Assembly: GCA_001839685.1 (NCBI GenBank)
Contig: MLAK01000675.1
Span: 10,033-25,153, forward strand
Length of the DNA stretch: 15,121 nt
From: Tritrichomonas foetus
Taxonomy: Eukaryota; Parabasalia; Tritrichomonadida; Tritrichomonadidae
Direction: 5' to 3'
The number at the start of each line of letters is the position of its first letter. Positions within the stretch are counted from its first letter, which is position 1. This document shows, piece by piece, positions 8,185 through 15,121 of the stretch. A model generated the notes under the pieces. That model was not told the origin of the DNA. It saw only the letters and a program-made list of their open reading frames with translations, and searched no databases. The translations under genes were made by a program, and so were the position numbers.

Positions 8185-8637
8185 ATGGAACTCTCTCCTC
8201 CATGGGAAATTCGCGAAAGCACAAGGTATCCAGGCCGTTGCTATTATTATAACCCAGAAACACAAGAAACTTCATGGCTTCGACCAATTCCATATCCAGG
8301 AAATAAAATGAAATGGCCGCCGATTATCTACGTTTTACATATTCTCATTAAATCATCCGCAACAGACCCGCAAATCGAACGCCCTCCAAACCAGGCACGA
8401 GAAGAGATCTCAAAAATCGCAAGCGAGCTCATCAATTCTAATATCAAATTCGAAGAAATGGCCCGCCAGAAATCTGAAGACATGGAGACACGCGAAAGCG
8501 GGGGCGTAATTGGATGGATTAAATTCGATTCTCAGCCGATGGAATTTAGTAAAATTGCATGGCAGCTGCGGCCGGGTGAAATGTCGCCTCCAGTGGAGAC
8601 AAAATCGGGATGGCATCTTATATTAAGGCGAGGTTAA
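8185..8637 (+). CDS. PIN1: Pin1-type peptidyl-prolyl cis-trans isomerase (WW + parvulin)
   Basis: The 150-residue product has a WW domain at 5-34, with tryptophans W7 and W31, the Y-Y-Y core at 20-22, and S12/T13/R14 in the phosphate-binding loop. A 15-residue linker follows. The parvulin domain spans about 48-150. H52 in V-L-H-I-L-I-K and H144 in S-G-W-H-L-I-L match the paired active-site histidines of human Pin1 (H59, H157). K56 matches K63. In the phosphate loop only R66 is placed like the human R68/R69 pair, with R72 further on. The human catalytic Cys113 position carries D99 (K-S-E-D), as in Par14-type parvulins. R-P-G-E-M-S-P-P-V at 129-137 is near identical to the human R-T-G-E-M-S-G-P-V. 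The enzyme isomerises phospho-Ser/Thr-Pro bonds and would act in nucleus and cytosol. G/C-ending codons are more frequent than in the neighbouring helical-repeat gene. Confidence 0.93.
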   Translation: MELSPPWEIRESTRYPGRCYYYNPETQETSWLRPIPYPGNKMKWPPIIYVLHILIKSSATDPQIERPPNQAREEISKIASELINSNIKFEEMARQKSEDMETRESGGVIGWIKFDSQPMEFSKIAWQLRPGEMSPPVETKSGWHLILRRG

Positions 8638-9286
8638 GGCATTTGACTTTTTTGGAAATATATTTTTTTTTATTAAAACAATATTTTATAGAAAATTTTG
8701 TCCAACTCTTTCTCTCTGCTCAAGACTTAATATTTGTTATGAAAGAAGCGTGAATCATTTTTACTCTATGAACAAGAAAATGATCACAATTTTGCATTCC
8801 TGCGAATAGAAAAGAATCAAAAATGCAAAAAAGATCACATATATGAAACAATATCACACAAATGAAACAATATCACACATATGAAACAATATCACACATA
8901 TGAAACAAAATAACACATATGAAACAAGATCACACATATGAAACAAAATAACACAAATGAAACATATCACACAAATGAAACAATATCATCAAAACAAAAA
9001 CAGGATAAAGTCTCGGAAAAAAGATAACAAAAACAAGAAACAAATGAAAGTTTCATGAAGAAAATTTAGTAAACAACAACCGCAATAGAAATTTGGACCA
9101 CACTTATGCAGAAAGGAAATGATGGTGAACATTTAAAACATTTAAGTGTGATACATTAATAGAAACCAATTCATTTTAAAATTCCAAAATTGTGATAATA
9201 AAATTACTTCAAAGCCAATACCCATAAAACACTCAGTATTCAAAGAAAGTAAAAACAATTGCCTCCAACAACAAAAATGAAGAAAA
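8638..9286. other. Convergent intergenic spacer containing a minisatellite
   Basis: These 649 bp separate the Pin1 stop from the stop of the minus-strand coiled-coil gene. The spacer starts with a T-rich tract, then an imperfect inverted repeat (about 8781-8838: tgatc..tttgcatt paired with aatgcaaa..gatca), which abuts the 19-bp tandem array. After the array the sequence is AT-rich with no credible open frame. Confidence 0.55.
8834..8984. repeat. 19-bp minisatellite, eight units
   Basis: The unit ATCACACATATGAAACAAT recurs head to tail: 8834, 8853, 8872, 8891, 8910, 8929, 8948 (18 bp) and 8966, followed by a partial unit. Variation is limited to a few positions (cat/caa before atg, atc/ata at the start, t/a/g at the end). 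The period is not a multiple of three and every frame meets stops, so it is not coding. Confidence 0.95.
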
Positions 9287-9994
9287 TCATTCTTGGATTT
9301 CAATTGATTGGTCATTCAGTAGTTTCAGCTGCTTCTGAGCATTGAGCAGTTGTTCCTTCAACAATTTGACTTGTTCTTGTGCTGCCAAATATGTTTCCAT
9401 CATTTGCATGACGTCTGGTGAGCAACTTTGTCTTAACTGGCTTATTTCATCAGTGAGCTGGGCAGACTTTTCTTCGAGCTCTTTGTTTTCCTCCCGTAGG
9501 CGGGAGGTATATTTCGCAAATGATTTTATCTTTTCTATTGTTTCGAGGACGTCGGATTTACTCCACATCATGATGTGGTTTTGGGGATTGAATTGAAACT
9601 GTTTATTTTGCTGTTGATCATTTTTATTTCTGACTCGCTGTTTCATCTTTTTGAAGCTTTTCTGTTCAAGCGCGAAGTCGAGGGCATCCTCGTAACTCAT
9701 TTTAAGGCGCCACCAGGCTCCCTGACGATTGGAATCTTCCACACGTTCGAATAATTCGGCGGCCGATCTCCTGCCGCAAAGAGCGCTGTTGAAGATTGAA
9801 AAGCGATGTGGGCCGGTTTCTGTGTGACCATTGGCGTCAATTGGGGCGTTTTCGACTCGTGAAAATAATTCTTTCATTCGCACACTGTTATCGTTGTAAG
9901 GTGAATATTGGCCAAGTTCATGAAGGGCTTCGACAATTGCATGCTGCATGTTTTTATAAGCCTGCCCGTTATCAGGCCTGTCTCTCGCTTCCAT
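9287..9994 (-). CDS. Coiled-coil protein of unknown function
   Basis: The 235-residue product starts at a clean ATG and uses balanced codons, unlike random AT-rich frames, which supports a real gene. I do not recognise the family. The N-terminal half carries the same short motif twice: E-L-F-S-R-V-E (42-48) and E-L-F-E-R-V-E (80-86), each followed by Asn/Asp. A Trp pair (W94, W95) and Y-E-D-A-L-D-F-A-L lie at 94-109. Residues 112-136 are basic and Gln-rich. From about 148 to the end the sequence is a heptad-patterned coiled coil (R-L-R-E-E-N-K-E-L-E-E-K, later L-L-K-E-Q-L-L-N-A-Q-K-Q-L-K-L-L). There is no signal peptide or membrane span. It is divergent from the CFAP97-like gene, which hints weakly at a cytoskeletal or flagellar role. 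A bZIP reading was considered, but the basic part is not placed or composed like one. Confidence 0.75.
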   Translation of the reverse strand: MEARDRPDNGQAYKNMQHAIVEALHELGQYSPYNDNSVRMKELFSRVENAPIDANGHTETGPHRFSIFNSALCGRRSAAELFERVEDSNRQGAWWRLKMSYEDALDFALEQKSFKKMKQRVRNKNDQQQNKQFQFNPQNHIMMWSKSDVLETIEKIKSFAKYTSRLREENKELEEKSAQLTDEISQLRQSCSPDVMQMMETYLAAQEQVKLLKEQLLNAQKQLKLLNDQSIEIQE

Positions 9995-10369
9995 TTTTTC
10001 TAGACTTGAGGAGAACGTTTATTCATTTATGCGACCAGTTATATTCTTAAAAATACTATCATTATTAATTCCCGCTTATCTATGAAAAAAATGAACCAAT
10101 AAGTGAACAAAAATCATAAACAACTTATTCAAATCTGTGAAATACTAGATACATCTTTAAATATGAATATGAAGCCTATTTTTTACTGAATAATTACTTT
10201 CCAAAAGAAATTCACCTATTATATACAAAATATTTGACCATGAATTTGTCTTTGAATAAGTCTGTTTGATGTAAATGAGGTACGTTTGGAAACCTCTTTT
10301 TTTCTGAACATACACGTTAAATTTCCTTTGAAAAGTAAGAAAATATTTCCATTAAAATAAATTAATTTC
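9995..10369. promoter_or_regulatory. Divergent intergenic region, 375 bp
   Basis: This region separates two genes that point away from each other, so it should hold both promoters. C-C-A-T-T-A at about 10349-10354 lies some 19 bases before the CFAP97-like ATG and resembles a parabasalid initiator. The support is weak. No open frame of interest is seen. Confidence 0.4.
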
Positions 10370-11506
10370 ATGTATAGACAATATCGATACCTTCCTGAAG
10401 TCAACCGTCCATGCTGCCGTGCAACACGCAGCAGAGAATACCAAGCCCATATTGATGCTTTGCACCGAATTAAGTCGAAGAGGGGCACACTTGATAATTC
10501 ACATCCCAACACCCCACAGACGATTGGCCGCAATTACAAGCGCTACGAGAACGAAAAGCAGAGAAACCTCCAAATCAGGAAAGATAACATGCGCCTTGTT
10601 GGCAATTTGGATCGAATTGCTCGTGAAGAACATTATCCACGTGCTGTCCCACAACGACCATTTACTCTCCAAGGAAAGGTGCAGAAGGAGGAAATGCTGC
10701 GTATCACCCGCGAAAACCACAAACTTCTTAACGCCGTCCAGGAACGAAGACCAATATTAAATCGAAACGATTGGCTCATGCATAAAATCGATCACTCTTA
10801 TCAAGTCGCTAAAAACGCCGAATATCAACAGACAGTTCCAATGAGCGAAATCATGCGCCGAGAAATTTACACAAGTCAAGATCCTTACGGAAGGTCGCCA
10901 TACGAGCCATCATACGCCTCCAGTGCAAGAAAGAGCATCAATTCAGCCCGCCGATCTACAGCAACAGCATCTTCTGCCCGCGATCTCGAAGATGAAACAA
11001 ACGATCGAGTAGACGGTCTCCTCGGCAAAGGTGAAGAGGAAGAAACATATCAAAGCTCACAGAAAGGCAATTCGCATGCCGGTTCTCGTGTTGATCTCGA
11101 AGATGAAACCAATGACCGAGTAAACGGTCTCCTCGGAAAAAGTGAAGAGGAAGAAAAATATCAAAGCTCGCAGAAAGGCAATTCAAAAGCTAGTTCTCGT
11201 GCTGATCTCGAAGATGAAACAAACAACCGTGTTGATGGACTTCTCGGAAACGAAAATGATGGTGAAGAAAAAGAAAGATCCGACTCTCAAAATAACTCTC
11301 AGATTGCTGATGACGAAGAAGAAGATGGTCAACGGGAGCATAAGCATAACCATGCTGATCTTGAAGATGAAACAAACGACCGCGTTGATGGACTTCTTGG
11401 AAACGAAGAAGGTGCTGCAGGTGAGGATGAAAAGGGTTCACACGCAGGTTCCCGTGCAGATCTCGAAGATGAGACAAATGACAGAGTTAATGGCCTCCTT
11501 GGCTAA
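10370..11506 (+). CDS. CFAP97 / KIAA1430-domain protein with acidic repeat tail
   Basis: The product is 378 residues. Residues about 53-145 match the CFAP97 (KIAA1430, Hemingway) pattern: Y-E-N-E-K-Q-R-N-L-Q-I-R-K-D-N-M-R-L at 59-76, then a second helix E-E-M-L-R-I-T-R-E-N-H-K-L-L at 107-120. Family members locate to cilia and flagella and are needed for axoneme or sperm-tail formation. Residues 183-204 are Ser/Arg/Ala-rich. From 205 the tail is acidic and carries five copies of a D-L-E-D-E-T-N-D-R-V-x-G-L-L-G motif, starting at 205, 242, 279, 330 and 364. The first two spacings are both 37 residues, and the last copy ends the protein. The stop reads TAAA, a form that can double as a poly(A) signal in parabasalids. 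The tail repeats are nearly identical at the DNA level (111-bp period), so they are recent or homogenised. Confidence 0.75.
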   Translation: MYRQYRYLPEVNRPCCRATRSREYQAHIDALHRIKSKRGTLDNSHPNTPQTIGRNYKRYENEKQRNLQIRKDNMRLVGNLDRIAREEHYPRAVPQRPFTLQGKVQKEEMLRITRENHKLLNAVQERRPILNRNDWLMHKIDHSYQVAKNAEYQQTVPMSEIMRREIYTSQDPYGRSPYEPSYASSARKSINSARRSTATASSARDLEDETNDRVDGLLGKGEEEETYQSSQKGNSHAGSRVDLEDETNDRVNGLLGKSEEEEKYQSSQKGNSKASSRADLEDETNNRVDGLLGNENDGEEKERSDSQNNSQIADDEEEDGQREHKHNHADLEDETNDRVDGLLGNEEGAAGEDEKGSHAGSRADLEDETNDRVNGLLG

Positions 11507-11953
11507 ATTATTTTCTATTTTCTTTGTAGTAATTTGATCAAATTCGTAATTGTTGAATTTTGCATTATTAAATTGGTTATAAAACAATTTATTTTGTCTT
11601 GATCAACTTTCTAATGAATAATTTTAAAAGTATTATCAACTCTTATAAAAGTATTACTAAAGATTATAAAAGTATTATCAAATATTATCAAAGTATTATC
11701 AATGATTATGAAAGTATTATCAACTATTATAAAAGTATTATCAATGATTATCAAAGTGTTATCAATGATTATAAAAGTATTATCAATGATTATAAAAGTA
11801 TTATCAATAATTATAATAGTATAATCAATAAAATATTCAATAAATTAATAATTGAGGAAAAAAGTTAATGATTTACATCTAAAAAAGACTTTTTATCTAT
11901 AATATACCATTTTTTTACACACATTATGAAATGAATAAACTCTTGCATGCAAT
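11507..11953. other. Convergent intergenic spacer containing a 21-bp tandem repeat
   Basis: 447 bp lie between the stops of the CFAP97-like and TMEM181-like genes. About half of it is the tandem array at 11626-11835. An ATG frame from 11614 to 11868 stays open through the array (84 codons, heptads of the type Y-K-S-I-I-N-D). A second frame is also open for most of the array, so openness is a property of the repeat and not good evidence for a gene. Confidence 0.5.
11626..11835. repeat. 21-bp minisatellite, ten units
   Basis: Ten head-to-tail units with core AAAGTATTATCAAT start at 11626, 11647, 11668, 11689, 11710, 11731, 11752, 11773, 11794 and 11815, all exactly 21 bp. The last unit is degenerate. 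Differences cluster at the unit ends (aaaag/caaag/gaaag, and gattat/tattat/tcttat). The length is a multiple of three, so a frame can stay open: read from 11614 it gives a heptad Y-K-S-I-I-N-D with Y and I in coiled-coil a/d positions. Coding is possible but unproven. Confidence 0.95.
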
Positions 11954-13546
11954 TCATTCAACAATCAAATCGTCCGCTTCAAAAATGCTTCTATTTTCTT
12001 CTATCATAAGCCCATCTTGAATATTTAATTCTTTTGCACCTTCATAATTATTGATATGGATGTTAACAGTTCTTTCATCTATAGGCCAATGCACATATAA
12101 CAATAAACCCGCAAAAATATTTTCTAGAGTAAATAACATTACCCATTGATCATCAGGATTCAACCAATTGTTTAAGACATCAAATATTTGACTCAGTGAA
12201 TTAATCATTAGCATCTGAAAAAGTAAAATAAAGGTAGCATAATAATATATTATTAATTTGTGATAGTCACCTTGTGATACAAAACAAATTATTAACGATT
12301 TCATCATTAGTATGATAATAAAGATAGATACAACAATTTGAGAATACACATATTGTTTTTGGGTAATTTCATTAATATCGAATTCTTTATATGTCAATGG
12401 AATTATATTTATCATGCTTGTAGTTTTCATAGCTTTATGATTATATGATGTATACGTAATTTCTATGCATATACCAGTATAAAAAGTATAAGCCAAGATT
12501 TCTTTAACAAATGACCATTTAGATTTTTGATCATGCTCATCTAAATTTGAATGATAATACGAATTTGATTTATCGAGTTGATAGAATAAAACTAATATTG
12601 TAAAACAAGAATATCCATTTAAAATTGAATCAAAAGTAACAGAATTTATATAAAAGTTTTCTGTTGGATTTTGTAAATGATTATAATATAAAGGATAATT
12701 ATTGATAATTAGCATGACAATTAATGGAAGCACAATTATTTGTTCAACTGTCAAAATATGTACTTGTTGGAGAATTGATGAATTATGTGATAATGTATTC
12801 GAAAATGATTTTGTTGATGCTGCTAATGCTGTCGTGTTTGTATTCTTATATTTTTTAAAACAATTTGTAAAAATGAATATGATTAACATTCCAGACAGTA
12901 TTACACTTAATAAAATTCGATAATACAAGCTGAACTTTGAAAAATCAGTTCCACCTAGATATGAATATACTGTATATTGATTAAATGTTGCATTATCTGG
13001 ACTTCTCATGTCGATACCAATATCAAGTGACTTATAGCGAATGAAATAATCTTTGTATATGATAAAATTTCCCGACACATTTTGTGTTTCATTCATTTCA
13101 CATAATATATCAATAGGAACTTTTGTCGAGTTATAAACTCCTTTATCACCTGTTTTGTATACATCCAAAGAAAACAGAATGTGCTTCGAAATGTTGGTAT
13201 TTGTAACATTCGGGTTATCTGTTCTCCTGTAAAAGTAGATTCCCAATGTAACATATCTGTTATAGCTGCTTATATGAGGAAATTCATATAATACAAATTC
13301 TGTTCTTGTTCCTTGCATGTTATTGTTGAACTTATGTGGTACTTCAGAAAATACCGCTTTATTTCTATGGTTTAACCCACTTAATAAGATTGCAGACAAA
13401 ATAATAGAAAAAATAAAAAGTGTAAATAGGATTTCAGATGGTGTCATGATGTCAATCCACATCTTAATCATCTTCTTTGGTTTGTTCTTGCCATCATTGA
13501 GATTTTCGTTTTCAATGACAAGCAATTCACTGATTCCTAAACTCAT
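11954..13546 (-). CDS. TMEM181-like (GOST/Wntless-related) multi-pass membrane protein
   Basis: The product is 530 residues from the first in-frame ATG (13546); the open frame reaches a TTG at 13585. An N-terminal cytosolic stretch is followed by TM1 at about 37-57. A luminal domain at 58-205 has six N-glycosylation sequons (N113, N118, N139, N152, N156, N185). A seven-span core follows at about 208-230, 267-290, 302-325, 345-368, 399-423, 429-452 and 469-488, then an acidic cytosolic tail. The order matches TMEM181: one anchor, a beta-sandwich extracytosolic domain, then seven helices. Local agreement includes V-E-Q-I-I-V-L-P-L near 267-275 with E-Q-K-W-M-S-V-L-L-P-L, N-N-Y-P-L with the family's Y-N-D-P-F-F-P-L, and F-S-K-F-S-L-Y-Y-R-I with F-S-R-L-E-I-W-F-R-F. 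GOST proteins act in Golgi and endosomal traffic of membrane cargo. An out-of-frame ATG lies 15 bases upstream. Confidence 0.75.
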   Translation of the reverse strand: MSLGISELLVIENENLNDGKNKPKKMIKMWIDIMTPSEILFTLFIFSIILSAILLSGLNHRNKAVFSEVPHKFNNNMQGTRTEFVLYEFPHISSYNRYVTLGIYFYRRTDNPNVTNTNISKHILFSLDVYKTGDKGVYNSTKVPIDILCEMNETQNVSGNFIIYKDYFIRYKSLDIGIDMRSPDNATFNQYTVYSYLGGTDFSKFSLYYRILLSVILSGMLIIFIFTNCFKKYKNTNTTALAASTKSFSNTLSHNSSILQQVHILTVEQIIVLPLIVMLIINNYPLYYNHLQNPTENFYINSVTFDSILNGYSCFTILVLFYQLDKSNSYYHSNLDEHDQKSKWSFVKEILAYTFYTGICIEITYTSYNHKAMKTTSMINIIPLTYKEFDINEITQKQYVYSQIVVSIFIIILMMKSLIICFVSQGDYHKLIIYYYATFILLFQMLMINSLSQIFDVLNNWLNPDDQWVMLFTLENIFAGLLLYVHWPIDERTVNIHINNYEGAKELNIQDGLMIEENRSIFEADDLIVE

Positions 13547-15121
13547 TGAAAGCAGTTCATTTTTCCGAATTTCACATTGAATCAATTTCGCTTTTTGAAA
13601 TCTTTAAAAATGAATAGATGCATTTAAAATTTAACCATGTTGAACTTTTTGTAAATTTCCCTATTCGATTGAATGCTTTTCTCACACATTCAATTTTGAA
13701 TCACTTATCAATTAAATTCAGGTGATAAGTCATACGTTTGTTATTTGGTCGTTCTTTTCAGATCTCCAATTTATTTAAAGTTCATAAATAATGTGTTCAC
13801 CAACTGAAATAATAGGTGTTTACCTTCTTCTTGTGCGTTTTTTTAAAGAAGTTCGAAGAATAACAATGTGTTTCTGATTCAATACCAGGAAGAAAATAAT
13901 TCAATATTTTGTGAGGACGATATTTTTTTCAATTGCTATATTCAAATAAATGGTAAAGTCATACATTTCAAGCGATCGTCTTTTTTAATAATTTCTTATA
14001 TTTTGCATTAGGATAGTTTTGGAGAAAACATGCGACTCTATCACCAAAGCCACTCGATCGCGAATATTTTTAGGATAATTGATAAATTTACAATCAATAG
14101 CGGTATTTTGAAGAAAGCATCCAATTTCATAATTGTACTCCTTTCTCAAATTTTAGGAATAACCATTGTTTAAGGATAAACTCCGGTGAAGTGATGACAA
14201 ATCGACGATAAGAAACTTTTTGATGAAAAAAGTCCTTTTTATAAACGTGCTTTTTTTATCAATTTTGAATCCATGTTCTATCTATCCACTCAGTATTCGG
14301 AAATTCGGTTTATCTCATTTAATCAAAACAATAATCATCCACAAAGCAGCTATAAAGCCGTCCTCTAACAAGGGAGTTCAAATTAAAGATCCTAGAATGC
14401 AAAAAGTTATCCAAAATTATTATTTTCTCCTTCGCCGGGATCTCTTCCCAAAGTTATGAGCAAAATATATATCTTCAAAATTTTTTTATAGATTTTCATA
14501 GCAATACACTAATCATCTTTTTTGTCAAATATAAAAATAATTCATTTTTTAATTAATATTCATTTCATCAATGAAGATAAATCTAATGCATTTCTGGAGA
14601 CAGATTCTTACTACCAGAGATAAGTTACAAAAGAAGTTCGGTATGTTAACAATCTATTTTTCCTTAATATTTTCATCACAGTGATTCTGGAAAGTAACTC
14701 GTTATAACTTATAAATTCTTTATTGAATGCTACTATATATATTATTGTACACATCTATAAAATATGATAATTAAATATCATTTAATTTCAATACTTTGAC
14801 CTAATCTCTAGAATTCAAACTCATGTAACAAAACATAATATAACATCTAAATAGTGAATTTAAGAAAGCAATAATAATCATTTGAAATAGCTTTGGGGAG
14901 AAAAAAAAAACAGGACGATACTCCGAATTCAAAGGAATAGCAAAAGCACATCAGCACATTGAAACATAGTGATGTATGAATATCTTTTTGAGTATCATCT
15001 TTCTTTTTTTATTCTCCTCTTTTAATTCAATAGTATTTTTGTCAACGTAAAGATTTTACTTGGTTCTTTAAGAATAAGATTTAGTGATAAATTCGCTTCA
15101 TTTACCCAATTATATTTCAAT
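13547..15121. other. 1.6-kb AT-rich region without a convincing gene
   Basis: Both strands and all frames were read. Only short frames occur. On the plus strand an ATG frame runs 14223-14459 (78 codons) and begins like a signal peptide (M-K-K-V-L-F-I-N-V-L-F-L-S-I-L), and another plus frame is open for about 57 codons to about 14369. On the minus strand frames at 13985-14152 and 13968-14069 overlap and both contain C-F-L-Q-N. None has a recognisable family. The stretch 13970-14460 is less AT-rich than its flanks, so decayed coding sequence is possible. No tRNA with a good B box and no terminal inverted repeats were found. It should also hold the promoter of the TMEM181-like gene. Confidence 0.5.

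Noticed and set aside
8834..8984. Possible CRISPR array
   Set aside because: Units are contiguous with no unique spacers, and the genome is eukaryotic. It is a minisatellite.
10419..10760. 113-codon open frame on the plus strand
   Set aside because: It overlaps the CFAP97-like gene in another frame, and the composition and recognisable domain belong to the other frame.
11190..11477. Antisense open frames across the CFAP97-like repeats (also 10956-11186)
   Set aside because: They are by-products of the acidic repeat codons read on the other strand, with His/Leu/Arg-rich nonsense-like products.
14223..14459. 78-codon frame with a signal-peptide-like start as a gene
   Set aside because: It has no recognisable family, and frames of this length are expected by chance here. 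It is noted as a possible remnant only.
1..15121. tRNA genes
   Set aside because: GGTTCRA-type B boxes were sought on both strands. The few TTCGA hits lie inside coding genes or lack the flanking consensus and a partner A box.

Overview
The window is intron-poor, AT-rich nuclear DNA of a single-celled eukaryote. It holds eight credible protein genes, all intronless and read with the standard code, and all of a eukaryotic type: a clathrin-adaptor large chain, a Pin1-type prolyl isomerase, a Chibby protein, a CFAP97-like ciliary protein, a TMEM181-like membrane protein and an armadillo-like protein. Intergenic spacers are short and genes lie on both strands. This fits a flagellated protist, and a parabasalid (Tritrichomonas/Trichomonas-like) is my best guess. 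That assignment is inference: I found no consistent Inr motif and no parabasalid-type intron to confirm it.

Layout. 264-2231 (-): TPR protein with a C-terminal SGNH-like domain that seems to have lost its catalytic residues. 2336-2740 (+): Chibby, divergent from the first gene across 104 bp. 3390-6329 (+): beta subunit of an AP-1/AP-2-type adaptor with trunk, hinge and ear. 6675-8087 (-): helical-repeat protein of unknown role. 8185-8637 (+): Pin1, divergent across 97 bp. 9287-9994 (-): unrecognised coiled-coil protein. 10370-11506 (+): CFAP97-like protein with an acidic tail of five motif copies, divergent across 375 bp. 11954-13546 (-): TMEM181-like protein with eight membrane segments. From 13547 to the end (about 1.6 kb) no convincing gene is seen.

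Two of the three convergent spacers carry a minisatellite: a 19-bp unit at 8834-8984 and a 21-bp unit at 11626-11835. For two genes (the adaptin and the TMEM181-like protein) the longest open frame begins at TTG, so the first in-frame ATG is used here.

Functionally this looks like ordinary eukaryotic gene neighbourhood. Themes that recur are flagellum/basal body (Chibby, CFAP97-like) and secretory or endocytic traffic (beta adaptin, TMEM181-like). There is no operon logic. I see no mobile element, CRISPR array, rRNA or tRNA. The points most worth a second look are the SGNH-like pseudoenzyme domain, the charged insert in the adaptin ear, the missing clathrin box, the repeated tail motif of the CFAP97-like protein, and the two minisatellites.
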